Assembly: GCA_026874595.1 (NCBI GenBank) | Contig: CM049310.1 | Location: forward strand, 51,598,558 to 51,662,557 | Direction: 5' to 3' | From: Sipunculus nudus | Lineage: Eukaryota > Annelida > Sipuncula > Golfingiida > Sipunculidae | DNA: 64,000 bases | Part shown: piece after piece, positions 34,689 through 46,089 of the stretch | Position numbering within the stretch: position 1 is the stretch's first letter | Layout: each line of letters opens with the position of its first letter | The notes under the pieces: generated by a model | The model's database searches: none | The model's input: the letters and a program-made list of their open reading frames with translations, nothing else | Told to the model about the DNA's origin: nothing | Position numbers and translations under genes: made by a program

Positions 34689-35814
34689 CAGGGCTTGGTA
34701 ACGCCTACATTTTTCGAATTGCAATATATTGCCATATGTGTGCATGATCGCGTACGTATCGCGATATTTTTCGATGTATCAATTTTCAATGTATCAATGT
34801 ACTAGTATTTTCTTGTACCGGTATATACAACACATTAAATATATTATTATTTCATTTTAATGTTAAATATAATGATAAAATGAGAGTATATGCAGATCGG
34901 TTTATTTTACATAGGGTATGTTAACGAATTACTTAGCAAGGTACCAACTTATTGTTGACAGAACTCGAAGAATACTGATAATGTTTTTAAAAATATTTTC
35001 CTCAAGCCTTACATATGCAAGTAACTTAACAATAAGAGCTTTCTGAATGTCGAACGGAGATAGATAGATGGTGTACACAATAACGGTCGTGCATGACATT
35101 ACAAGGCTTCTTTTCTTTCTCAATAATAATTTTCTTTTAAAGCTTGATCTTCACACAAGATGTAAATACGGAATATTTATATATAATAAATAGTTAATTT
35201 TACAGCGATCGGCAATTATTTTTTTCTGAGACACCATTGTTAGGTCGAGTTAAAATTCAAATACCCTAGAAGAACCTTTCATCATATGGTCCATCAAGCC
35301 TACTTGATCAAGCCCAGTCCATGAAATTGGTTAAGACTTGTTACCTCTGACAGATAAATCAAACGTTCCCACGTTGTATCGCACTTAGTATCGGTACCGC
35401 CACCTTGCGGCAACTCATATAACTAATTTACCACTCTCTGACACTTTTTAGTTATAAGAGCCGAGACGGAGTTACCTTTATCGGTGCATGAAATCACGTT
35501 TTATTTACGCATTTTAGTACAAACTTAAATACTATCGCCCTTGCAGGGCAACTCAATAATCGGCTTGAGGGGTGTCTATGGACACGGTTTCGATTTCAGC
35601 CTTTCACTGAACTCAATTTATATATCAAAATCTGAAGCAGAAACCTTATTTTTACTGCAGCAGATCAGTTTCAGTCATGTAAAGTATGTCGGAAAATGTC
35701 GATATACGAAACTATATCGCGATCCGCAATATGCGAATCACCGTATCGCAATATCTCGATAACACATACGCTTCCCTTGTAGCTGTTGTCTATTTAATTT
35801 GTTTCCAATCCCTA
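34689..35814. mobile_element. hAT-like non-coding element
   Basis: Left end CAGGGCTTGGTAAC; right end reverse-complemented TAGGGATTGGAAAC (12 of 14 agree). These fit hAT-type ends. Interior near both ends is rich in TATCGCGATA-type words. A partial second copy is at 22023-22170. An 8-base target duplication was looked for and not found (CTTACTTT against ATCAAATA), which lowers confidence. Confidence 0.4.
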
Positions 35815-36214
35815 ATCAAATATTGAAGTCCATATTTTTTCCACAGCCACCATGTCAGGCTTGATCTAATTCTAAATACTCTCCTAGTCATGACATCGCA
35901 GCACTTACAGTGCTTACATCAATGGGTGGATACGAATTAACACTTGATTTATACACGCCTTGGGACCCCTGAATCGTGTGAATGATCAACTACATTGTTT
36001 GGGGCTCGCCACCACCCCCCCCCCCCCCCTCAAAAAATGTCTGTCAATCTAGAAGACAGTATATGCCAGCAATGAATTAAGAGTCTTAACGTTGACGATG
36101 TTTTCATCATAATGATATTTTTAAACCGTAAACTATATCTTTTTATACAGAAAAGTAGAAAGATTAATGGATATAAAACATATTGAAAATGCTACATATT
36201 TACGTTACGGAATA
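35815..36214. other. No gene seen; C-run
   Basis: Contains a run of C at about 36013-36028. No exon recognised. Confidence 0.4.
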
Positions 36215-37014
36215 CAGTAGAGCGCCGATTTTCCGAAAGCGTCAGGGACAAGATTTTTGTTCGTAAAAACGAACATTCGGAAATGCGGACAAGGGTCTAG
36301 CGGCAAGTTCGTACGAAGTTAATACTTAACTTAATGCCATTTTACCCGAGGAACACGGTGTTTCTTTTCGATATTCGTAATTGACGACCGGGACATATAA
36401 AAGATATTTGATTATTGCTGAGAATAATTGGCAAAGATCAGTCTAACCTGCTATAAGGATACGTGCTCTTTTTTTCATCAAATTCACTGGAGGGAAAGGT
36501 CAAATGACATCGCCAAGGAACACGGTGTTTCTTATCGATCTACGTAATTGGAGACCGGAATATATAAAAGCTGCTCGAGCACAAGCGTTTAATGAATTAT
36601 ACCTCACCAATGATGATGCGAGTAAACTGCTCAGTTATTTAGCATGGCATCCTGTCCCAAGCTGACCCACCATGCTTGCTTGAGTACAAACGAGATGTAG
36701 TTGATAACACAGGTGCTCTTGGATAAACTGCTCAGTCTCTTGCTAGAGGTGCAGGGGCCGGGTGTTGCGGGAATAGCTGTATTTTTCACACCTTTGCCCC
36801 GGCGACAACATCGGCCAAGAACTAATTGATTAGGGTCACCACTGGGCTTAACACATGACTGCAGGCCTCATGACTCGTAATTACAATACTCATTTAAGGT
36901 TTTTACATACTTGAAATATATTTCGGAAATACGAATAAATTTCGGTTCCCCATTTAAATTTTCGGAAAAACGAATTTTCGGAAATTCGGCATTCGGAAAT
37001 ACGGCGCTCTATTG
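36215..37014. mobile_element. Pogo/Tigger-like MITE flanked by TA
   Basis: Ends are CAGTAGAGCGCCGATTTTCC and, reverse-complemented at the right, CAATAGAGCGCCGTATTTCC. TA dinucleotides at 36213-36214 and 37015-37016 flank it, as expected of Tc1/mariner-type insertions. No transposase. The interior contains a duplicated stretch: GGAACACGGTGTTTCTT with CGTAATTG and ATATAAAAG at 36351 and again at 36516. Confidence 0.65.
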
Positions 37015-37020
37015 TATGTA

Positions 37021-37033
37021 TAATTATATATAT

Positions 37034-37071
<38 letters not shown>

Positions 37072-37072
37072 T
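37021..37072. repeat. (TA)n microsatellite
   Basis: TA dinucleotides with two single-base interruptions, directly beside the MITE. Confidence 0.9.
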
Positions 37073-37793
37073 ATTGTAACCTCCCTTATATTCTGGTTTG
37101 TATTTGTCCGTGTATTGGTTTTTTGACGACTGGGGGTGGAGTGGGGGATGGTGTCCATCTTTGTAACCAAGATACACATGAAAATTCTTGAATGGACACT
37201 CTCCCGGTGCTTGACCTTAAATAAGATAAATGGGCTCTCTCCTCGTATAGATATAGACATGTCCTCGCATAAATGGACACTGTCCGAGGGGACACATGAT
37301 TTCACCTGTGAACAAATTCATGAACCGTGAAAGACAAATGAAGCCTACATTTGTGTTCACTTCAACCATAAACGTACTTTGACAATGTATACAAAAATTG
37401 AGGAAAACAAATGTATAAAATACTTTTTCTGTACTTCAAATAATAAATGTTTTTGGACTGTGTACACACCGGGCCAAACAAACATAGGATACATTTCTCC
37501 ACTCTCCAGTCATTCAATGTACTTAGACAATATATACACGAATCCGGCAAAACAAATGTAGCATACATAATAGCCGCACTTCATAAATTGAATATACTTA
37601 TCATATTCCGCATGGTGTAGCCCAAAAATGGCATTATGTTCACAAATATGCAGATTAAATAATAAGCTGCAATGATGCAATGAGTCTGAGCGTTATTAAA
37701 CAGAAAAGAAACTTAAACAATAGCCATGAATTGCAAATTATTTATGAAATACAGTATGTTTAGTATTTAAGAAAAAAAGTTGTGTACTAAAGA

Positions 37794-37797
<4 letters not shown>
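37073..37797. other. Inside copy C; partial duplication, no exon
   Basis: GTACTTTGACAATGTATACA at 37375 and GTACTTAGACAATATATACA at 37519, each followed by AAACAAATGTA, indicate a duplication of about 145 bp. No homologue of exons 2-8 was recognised. Confidence 0.4.

Positions 37798-37856
<59 letters not shown>
37798..37856. repeat. (TA)n microsatellite
   Basis: Pure TA run immediately upstream of the last exon of copy C; it has replaced or expanded into the intron end. Confidence 0.9.
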
Positions 37857-37857
<1 letters not shown>

Positions 37858-37878
37858 CTTGACCTTAATAATTTGCAG

Positions 37879-37973
37879 AAGTACACGGGATCCAGGCGCA
37901 GTATCCGGTACAAGAAGAGATGGAAGGAGAGAACATTGACGACATCTTCCAGGAAGTTGAGAACCTTCCCTGA
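37879..37973 (+). pseudogene. Copy C, isolated last exon
   Basis: After acceptor AATTTGCAG, 95 nt encode EVHGIQAQYPVQEEMEG, ENIDDIFQEVENLP and TGA, matching exon 9 of B and of D (about four fifths identical to D's centre). With first exon 33788-33828 the phases do not fit (2 against 1), and no middle exon was found in the 4 kb between. The most likely reading is a copy that has lost its interior. AATAAA follows at 38013-38018. Confidence 0.65.
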
Positions 37974-38012
37974 GAGATCTCGCAAGCCCAGGAGGGTTTA
38001 CGTATCGAGTCA

Positions 38013-38018
38013 AATAAA
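38013..38018 (+). terminator. Poly(A) signal of copy C
   Basis: AATAAA followed by sequence resembling the reversed 3' flank of B (TCG.T.ATATTATGTGAGA), then a GA run at 38197-38231 that corresponds to the CT runs beside B and D. Confidence 0.55.
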
Positions 38019-38196
38019 GCATGCATTTATCAATGAATCTCCGTTATATTATGTGAGACCCTATGTTGCACATGCAATTCCAATTTTTTTCCGGCACAAC
38101 TTCGGTCGCAACTGAGAACTCAACTACCACGTTTCTTCTCTTAACTTCACGCATTTCTCGCAGTGCCTTACCGAAAATGGAATAATGGGACATCCT

Positions 38197-38197
38197 T

Positions 38198-38231
<34 letters not shown>
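38197..38231. repeat. (GA)n microsatellite
   Basis: GAGAGA run with two interruptions, part of the conserved 3' flank of the family. Confidence 0.8.
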
Positions 38232-38940
38232 TATAGGTACTTCAACCCGTTTGTCTTGAAGCCTTATGCACAAAAATCCCTAAATCAGTAAATTTCTCTG
38301 AAAATCAAATAAAAACATTTAATAGGGGAGGGGGTGTTCAAAATCGACGCACGCAATCCCTGTGAATTAAAGTCATGTATTAATCACATGACTCATTTAA
38401 ATTATTATAATCAATTCGCGAGAACACTATAGTATATTCATTACCATCACATGACTCTGATCATAAATAGCTTTTACTCTGCAGATGGTAAATATATTAC
38501 TCTAGCTTTAGACACAACAACAACAAAAATTAAAGTCGCATGAGAAAAAAATTATCAAAGGTTCCTATGTGAAAAAGGCAATTTTTTTCACCTTTAATCC
38601 TATTTTTAATTTACCTCTCGAGGCAAACAAGCGCAATGTTTGAAACTATCAGAAGGAACAAAAAGATACACTTTTATGTTCCTTAATTATCAATAAATGC
38701 AAACGACTCATAGTTGAGTGCTTTTTTTAATACCTTGATCAATTCTTTAAAAATATCGTGACAAGACCACAAATATTAAAAATAACGAAAACTTATCTGC
38801 CGTAAACTCATAAAAAAAGAAATAATCTGTGAAAAGTAGGAGAGGCTTATTCTGTTAAGTAAGATTTTTTTTTTTTGGGGGGGGGGGGGGGGAGGGGGGG
38901 ACCTGTCCTATGTACACCTAGTTCACCGAAGGTGGGACTC
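38232..38940. other. No gene seen; G-run
   Basis: AT-rich with a T-run and G-run at 38868-38900. Confidence 0.4.
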
Positions 38941-38942
38941 CT

Positions 38943-39090
38943 GGGATGGTCTTGTTCTGATAGCAGAACGCTCTTTAGAGGGGGTGTGTTGCTTTTCTAG
39001 TAAAGCGGTTGGAACGCTTGACATGTGCGCCACCGATATGAGTTCGAATTCTGGATCGGCCGTTTATTTCCCCTGTGCAATTTGTCTTCG

Positions 39091-39160
<70 letters not shown>
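38943..39160 (+). repeat. tRNA-derived SINE, copy 2, with (TA)n tail
   Basis: The body 38943-39096 matches 42661-42773 in its first part and 3681-3785 in its second. It carries an A-box-like AAGCGGTTGG and a B box AGTTCGAATTC. The 3' end CAATTTGTCTTCGTAAC runs straight into (TA)n at 39097-39160. Confidence 0.6.
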
Positions 39161-39163
<3 letters not shown>

Positions 39164-39164
39164 C

Positions 39165-40150
39165 TGTCACCAGGGTACAAATCGTAACGACTGGACCTAG
39201 AATCTTCATTCTTGACACACAGGGAGACCCATGAAAAGTCCCCATGGAAACCTGAAATTAGGTCTCTGTTACCCATATCCTTTGAGCACTCCAAAGTACA
39301 GCTCTGAATAATGGAAAATTTGATACAAAAGCTGAAGTATCTGAACAACTAATGCAGAGATCACCATAATTGTTTGCATGGATATTGATCATTGAGTGTT
39401 TCATCAGTTTCTGCAGACTGGTGGCACCATCTGTATTTGTTCGGGTGTTTTTATGAATTTTTTCTCAATTTTTGTGACCTTTAAAGACATGAACATCTGT
39501 TAACAGGGCACAAATCATAACAACTGAACCAAGAATCTTCATTCTTGACACACAGGGAGACCCATTAAAAGTCTCCATGGAAACCTGAAATTAGGTCTCT
39601 GTTACCCATATCCTTCAAGCTATAGGACTCTGAAGTATCCCTAAAAAAAATGGAAAGATTGATACAAAAGCTGACGTATCTGAACAACAAATGCAGAGAT
39701 CACCATGATTCTTTGCATGGATATTGACCATTAAGTGTTTTATTAGTTTCTGAAGACTGGTGGAGCCACCTATATTTTTTTTTTAAAGTTTACGCATTTT
39801 TTCTCTATTTTTGAGACATATAAATACAGACACAATCTTGGCCTGTTGGTTAATCTGTTTGATGCTTCAGTTGAAAGGGTAAATACTACCATTCAAATGA
39901 TAAAATTTCCTTTTGTGTCTCTTCCCTGTCAGCTGAGCGTCATGACCCATGGGTCACTTGTTCTTCTTTATTTTTGAGAATTTCAAAGAAGCTGTCATCG
40001 GTTAACAGGGCACAAATCGTAACCGCTGGACCTGGAATCTTCTAACTTGACATCAAGGGAAGTCTATGAAAAGTCTCTGTGGAAACCTGAAATTGGGTCT
40101 CTGTTACCAATATCCTCCAAGCTATGGGTCTCGTTAGTACCCTTTAGATA
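39165..40150. repeat. Tandem repeat, three long diverged units
   Basis: Units start near 39165, 39498 and 40000 with CAGGG.ACAAATC.TAAC..CTG.ACC.AGAATCTTC, then GGAAACCTGAAATT.GGTCTCTGTTACC.ATATCC. The first two are about 333 bp apart, the second and third about 500 bp, because unit two has extra sequence. GCTGAGCGTCATG...CCATGGG occurs near 39930 and 40255. Confidence 0.65.
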
Positions 40151-41085
40151 AATTAAACTGAAATCCATTTCTTAGGATTCCTCACAAAATTCATGATCGT
40201 TTTGCCTTGTCGCTGTCATTTTTACTCATTGTTAAACATTTCCTGAATTCAGCTGAGCGTCATGGACCATGGGCCTCTAGTTTCTAGACCACGGTTTACC
40301 CGCTTCCGTTCTGATTTGACTCACCAAATTCGGCAGACGTATCGGTGGCGTGCTCTTCTAGGACAAGTTTATTTTATTTTGCGGGATTATGCCCCGTTAA
40401 ACTGAATAATTAATAATTTTATTAGAGACTAGGTCCTCTACGCCTGTAACGCTTTTTCAGGAGGCGCCTCGAGGATTTTCATTCGCCTGTTAAAACCGTG
40501 GCCAGCGCGCATGTCCTGCCCAAAAAGCATTTCCGTGGAATACGCGGTCACTATAATCCCTATTGACCCCCCACATCCATTATAACGCCTCTCAAGGTAT
40601 TTTTCTCTCTCAAAGGAAGTAAAGACCACATGACTCCGCTTTCAATGCGAGGGCTTTTCAGTTTGGTTAACACTAGTCCAGTGATGTGACCACCGTTTAA
40701 AAAATTGTTTATGGGTTACAGGTATGTTGATTTTGGTACATTAAAAAAAATTTCCATGATAACCAAGGTTTCAAAAGTCCGGCCAAGTCATGTGTTTTAT
40801 TAATTTTTTATAAAGAAGCCCCAAAACTTAATTTCCATTCGTGTTTGGGGGGGGGGGGGGTCTGGGTGTGTGTTCTTTCTATGTTGATATTTTGGGGGAG
40901 GGTGTTCATGGAGAATTCTAGCAGAAGTAATCTTTATATCATATGTGAAACACATGACAGAAGTTCCTGCAAAAAACTTAATATTAAAATATGCGTCGTT
41001 TAGTTCCTATCAGCTCCTAAAATAGATATGATTCAGACAGAGCGGTGAACTTTCCACGGGTGCAGCTAGTATTAGTAATTATTCG
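40151..41085. other. No gene seen; GC-richer patch and G-run
   Basis: 40310-40680 is somewhat GC-richer than the neighbourhood without a convincing frame. A G-run is at 40846-40861. Confidence 0.35.
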
Positions 41086-42407
41086 TGCTATGCATGGTTT
41101 GTGGGGAACACGACAATCCGTACCCTGGTATCGGAAATCCACCCGTAATCCGAAGATACGGAAAATCATACAAATCGCGTTATGCTATTAATGTATATAG
41201 ATTCATTACATGTATGGTGTTGTGGATAAAAATCTTTCGGAACATGTTTTAGAACAGCGTACGTCGGGGTCTTTGACAAATAGTCACAAACACATGTACC
41301 ACATACTTAAAAAAGAAACCGTCCATGGAATAGACCTTAGAAGAATATGCAAAAATACCGGTTTTATTTGTGAATGGTAACAATGATGGCCATGACTTAT
41401 AGGCAATAAGCATATATATTGAATGAAAAAATAAAAAGTCCTTAAAAACAAAGAGTATTACATAAACATTATTGAAAATGAGATGGCACATGCATGTAAC
41501 AGATACAAATTAATACCAGTGAAAACGTATTAGATTTACATTTTTTACAGGAAGTTTATATTTGTAACTGCTGTAATGAGAAAAAATCTCGATTTTCAAA
41601 ACATTTTTGTCGATATTATGTGTTTACAACTTTTGTGGTGCAACTCCACAAGTGTACACGTCACACTAAACCAACCACGACGGGATTTTGGTTCACATTT
41701 TCTTTACATGTTACATAGTGGGCCTACAGGTGTTGGGGGAATATTTATCAAGGACCTCTATCCCATGCAAAGCCCTGCATGGGCTTCGCATGTCCGTGTG
41801 CGGCTGTATAACCACCACGGAATCCTGCGACCTAGTGGATGTGCACTCAAGCATATAAGGTCATGTGAAGGGGACGTAGGAAAGAGCCCTGTTCGTCCGA
41901 CCGCCCGGTCGCAGGAAGGCCTGCAAAACAATTCTTTCAAAGATCCGCCTTTTGAGAAGGGATCGCCGATGGGGATTTATGCTCCCGAGGCAGCGGAAAT
42001 TTGCGCATTTAAAGAAGCAACTGATTTTTTACGATATAGGTAGTAGGCCTATAGGTAAAGCGCTGTGTAAAGAGCGTAATGGGGATTGTTTTGGGCAGGT
42101 GACAGTGAAATGTACGCAAAACCCAGATAGGGCCCCAGGAGTAAAACGCTGTCCCGCCGGCGAGACAGAGTTTCCCGCCATCACACAGGCTGTGGCCATT
42201 TTGTTCCCAGGCCCGAAGACAAAGAAAAGAGGCGCCCGCAGGGGAGCAAATATTAACTTATTAATTATGCACGTTATACGCAAATATTGCAAATAAAAGT
42301 GAGTGGAATCTCTTCGAACAAACCCGGAGCATATGTATGTCGAACATCTCGGCAATCCGTACAGTGGTATCAGAGGAGATACGGAAAATTACAAAAATCG
42401 CCTTACG

Positions 42408-42411
<4 letters not shown>
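41086..42411. other. Unidentified segment bounded by related sequences
   Basis: AATCCGTAC..TGGTATC near 41118 with GATACGGAAAAT.A.A.AAATCGC.TTA.GCTAT near 41155 recurs at 42353-42410, so related blocks bracket about 1.2 kb. Between them 41640-42260 is clearly GC-richer than its surroundings and has long frames on both strands (155 codons at 41576 plus; 108 codons at 42355-42029 minus). None shows a recognisable domain, so I do not call a gene. It may be an inserted element. Confidence 0.3.

Positions 42412-42486
<75 letters not shown>
42412..42486. repeat. (TA)n microsatellite
   Basis: Long pure TA run. Confidence 0.9.
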
Positions 42487-42489
<3 letters not shown>

Positions 42490-42660
42490 GTATCATAAGA
42501 AAGAATACTACATGAGTCTTAAACTTATGAGCACTTTTATGTTTCTTATGAATTAAGAATTATTTTTGGACTGAATATAAATGGTGGTTTTGCCAGGAGT
42601 GCTTCCTATAAAACAGTAACTTAACCAGGAACCACAGAAGTGAAACAGGTGCTACCTCTG
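42487..42660 (+). repeat. Relict of the family's promoter-upstream block
   Basis: Matches 43358-43515 on the plus strand and 965-1150 on the minus strand (GTCTTAAACTTATGAGCAC, GGTTTTGCCAGGA.TGCTTCC, AGTGA.ACA.GTGCTAC). No promoter or exon follows. Confidence 0.5.
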
Positions 42661-42773
42661 GGATGGTCATGTTCTGATAGCAGAACGCTCTTTAGAGGAG
42701 GTGTGTTGCTTTTCTGGTGAAGCGGTTTCGAACGCTTGACATGTGCGCAACTGATATGGGTCAGACTTGGGTC
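42661..42773 (+). repeat. tRNA-derived SINE, copy 3 (truncated)
   Basis: Matches 38943-39050 closely (GGGATGGTC.TGTTCTGATAGC, GCTTTTCTGGTGAAGCGGTT, GCTTGACATGTGCGC). It breaks off at its B-box region. Confidence 0.55.
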
Positions 42774-42774
42774 C

Positions 42775-42930
42775 AAATAATTTTAAAGTAATCGATTACA
42801 AATACAATTACTTTTAAAAGTAATCGATTACAATTACAATTACTTTTGTGTTTCCAGAAAAGTAATCGATTACAATAACATTTACTTCTTAAAGTAATCG
42901 CAATTAATTTTTTAATTACTTTTGTGTTTA
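42775..42930. repeat. Cluster of AAGTAATCGATTACTTTT-type palindromes
   Basis: AAAAGTAATCGATTACAA occurs four times with ATTACTTTT-type complements between, forming nested inverted repeats. It looks like the end of a non-coding DNA element that interrupted SINE copy 3. Confidence 0.55.
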
Positions 42931-43218
42931 CGACCATTTACCTCATGCAAGAACAGCAACTTGGTTAGAGATTGGTTTTAGCTCTTAACATTTTTTTAAC
43001 AATCGTAACAAATTTAATATAGTGACAACCTACAAAATCTATATGATAAATTGAATCACAAGAGGATATGTACTAAGAGTCACCCTAAGTGGTAATGTCA
43101 TTTGAAATAAAACATTTCATATATAGTCCCCACAAAATGGATCCAGATTGTGATTTGTATCAATGAAGTTTGATGTAAAAAAAAAAAGAAAACAAATCAA
43201 CTAAACATTATTATAAAG
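42931..43218. other. No gene seen
   Basis: AT-rich short stretch without recognised features. Confidence 0.35.
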
Positions 43219-43306
43219 ACACAGCCGCACCGGAAATCGGAAGATCGTGTGTTCGAATCCCACTGGCAGTGAACCACTTTTCTGTGTATACCCTTTCCAT
43301 GTATGA
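43219..43306 (+). repeat. B-box-bearing tRNA-like fragment
   Basis: GATCGTGTGTTCGAATCCCACTGG contains a good polymerase III B box (GTTCGAATCCC). No matching A box, acceptor stem or anticodon arm was found, so it is a SINE fragment rather than a tRNA gene. Confidence 0.4.
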
Positions 43307-43351
<45 letters not shown>

Positions 43352-43640
43352 CATATAATTCGAAAGAATTCTACAGGAGTCTTAAACTTATGAGCACTCT
43401 GTGGTTTCTTATGAGTTTAGAAGAATTTTCGGACAGAATTTAAATGATGGTTTTGCCAGGAATGCTTCCTATAAAACAGTAAATTAACCGGGAACCACAA
43501 AAGTGAGACAAGTGCTACAAAAGCCATCATAAAATAATCGCTTTTAAAGTAGAGGCAAACGCTATTCAGCATTATTTCAAAAGTAAAACACCATGATCCC
43601 GCATGTGACATTAAACCTCTTTGTGGGTATCAGTTCTCTA
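43307..43640 (+). repeat. Relict of the family's promoter-upstream block, second copy
   Basis: (TA)n at 43307-43357 and the following sequence match 870-1202 (minus) far enough to include AAGTAAAACACCATGATCCCGCATGTGA. The match stops before the TATAGCG block and TATA box, so the core promoter is missing. Confidence 0.5.
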
Positions 43641-44189
43641 ACTGGCAGGGCAAGAAAAATCAGACCTCATGCATTTCGGTTGTCATTGTCACGAGTGACA
43701 TTTTTACACACCTTACATTTGGAGTCCAAAGACACTGACATATGTTTTGACCACAACCAGCTGCATTAAATAGACATCACACCAAAAATGTGATAACGAT
43801 CTAAATGGACGATACGTACTGAAGATGAAGCCACACCACAAAACCAGTGATCAACAGTGATCAATGGAGGGCACATTGGTCGCTTGCTGGAGACGCTATG
43901 ATTCACGGATACAAGGGCTTGAATTCACAGACAAGTCAGCTCGAAAGTAAAATAATTTTTTTTATTATGATAAAATCTTAAGGAATGATACGGCAAATTA
44001 CGCATTTTCCTCTTTCTTACTGTGGTGCTTGACCAGCCTGCTTAACCAAAAACTATCTATCAAGGTAACATACCATATTAATCTCAAAATCACTGCATTT
44101 CATTTACGTTGGTGATAGAGGTAGTGATATTACAATCTATTTAATATTCAACAGTTAATTAAATTTTCCTTGGTAAAACACATCCAAAC
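43641..44189. other. No gene seen
   Basis: Nothing recognised. Confidence 0.35.
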
Positions 44190-44734
44190 ATGACACCTAG
44201 TTCGGAGGATACTATGCAGGATAGGTGTTAACCATGGTCATACCGTTACAAATATTCTTTTTCCTTAATACTTGGTTTTATTACATTGATGTAATCGATT
44301 AATAAGGGTAATTTTAGTCAGAAATTTTACCTATATCGAAATTAAAATAATTGTTAAACTGTTTTGTATAAATGTAATGGTAAGTGCTTGGATGATTCGA
44401 AAAATGAAGACCTTGACCATGATCTTCAAAATCCACTCTGTGGAATTCTAGGGTTATTGTGATCCCTTTAACGTATAAAGCATTTAACACGCCAGTTGTT
44501 TCCAACATGTTCTTGAAAGAATCTGAATTTTTCCCTCCAATTTGGCACACATGTTGTAAGTAAGCCCGAGGAATGGAAGTATAATCATTTCCAGTTCAAG
44601 AGTAACAATCGTTCTAAAATTGAGACAGCACCTTAGGCCATTCAGATGGATTTAAATTTTAAATTTCCTGCTGTTCCGTTTCGTTTGGCTAAGATCTTTA
44701 CATTGGCCTGAGTGCTAACTTGCAAATTTTTATT

Positions 44735-45800
44735 CCCCCGCCGTAGCAGGGAGGATTTCTAAAATGGCCTGCGTCCGTCCGTCCGACTATCCGTCCGTCC
44801 GTCACGCCCCAATGTTTAACCACATAAATCTAAAACCCTTGCTGCTTTCTTCACCAAATTTTACACAATTACTCAGCACATGACCAACATATGATTTTCA
44901 CCTGAAGGTGGCGCCAACACTATATAACGTCTTTCTTCATTGAAAATGATCTTTTTTACCTTTGTTCAGATAAGTCAGGAAATAAGAAAAATTGAGCTAG
45001 GGGAATAAAATGAATATTTTACTTTTATTCAGATAAGTTAGTAAATAAGAACACTCTAGCCTTCAACTCATATACAATGATTCCTTGGAGCTAGTTGAAT
45101 TCACTCAATACTATATTAAATAGAATTATTTTCAGACTGATGTTTACACCGGAATTCAAATATTGCCGTCCCGCCCTTTTCTTACCATATTTCTTTAAGT
45201 CACTTGCCGTTTTAATCACCACATTTTACACACGCAGAACATGACCGACATGTCTTTATCACTTGCAGGTGGCGCCATCTCGGTGTTGTTTAACGACTTC
45301 CTTCGCTCCAAAATGATCTTTTTTTACCTTGGTTTAGATAAGGCAGGAAATAAGAACAATTGAGCTAGGGGAATAAAATGAATACTATATTGAACAGAAT
45401 AATTAGTCCCCTGCCGTAGGAGGGACTACTACTAAAATGGCCCGTATCCGTCTGTCCGTCCCACCCCGTCTTTAACCTGATGGCCCTATAACCCCTGCCG
45501 TTTTTTTGACCCAATGTTACACACATTTTTCACATGACGAGCTATCACTGTATCCTGCAGGTGGTCCCACCTATCTAAGACCCACTTTTTTCGCCCACAG
45601 TTGTTTCCCCTAAATTTGCATAATTCAGTAGATAATAAATAAGAAAGCTCAAGCCTCCGAATGATAGTTTGTATTTTCATAATTCCATTTTTTTGTGTGT
45701 GGCAAAGATCATAACCATGTTTGGCGGACCCAATCATAATGTGACTGCTGTTTGATATTTCACCGCCAGTTGGCACCACTCGTGGTCTTTTCATCTCTGC
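44735..45800. repeat. CCGCCGTAG / CGTCCGTCCG repeat blocks, two units
   Basis: CCCCCGCCGTAGCAGGGAGG with CTAAAATGGCC...CGTCCGTCCG at 44737 recurs as CCCCTGCCGTAGGAGGGAC...CTAAAATGGCC...CGTCTGTCCG at 45408. AATAAGAA.AATTGAGCTAGGGG occurs at 44980 and 45346. Known to me as a common kind of non-coding repeat in mollusc DNA (recollection, not checked). Confidence 0.5.
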
Positions 45801-46089
45801 GAGTCAGATAGTATTTTCTAGTTATTTTTTAAGTAGTCTGGAAATGTCAACAATATCATTCATATAGTATATATGCCTTGGTCACATCTATCGTGGAGCA
45901 GGAGAAATAAAAGGCATGTAACTTAAATATGCACTTAAATAACAATGAAATTCATTTGAATGGTTCATTGTATCCCCCAGACTAAGACGTCGGGGGACAC
46001 TAAGGGTCTGACTAATCCTGTGAGCATTTTTAAATGAGGTCATGATCTTTACCATGACACCTTGAATAGGTTCATTTTGACCCATGTTT

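Noticed and set aside
33788-37973. A short two-exon gene from the first and last exons of copy C
   Set aside because: The phases do not match (2 against 1); direct splicing leads to a stop after a few codons in a frame unlike the family.
41576-42043. 155-codon open frame as a gene
   Set aside because: Long frames occur on both strands in this GC-richer patch, and no domain, splice site or promoter supports one over the other.
43219-43306. A tRNA gene
   Set aside because: Only a B box is present; acceptor stem, D arm and anticodon arm cannot be drawn.
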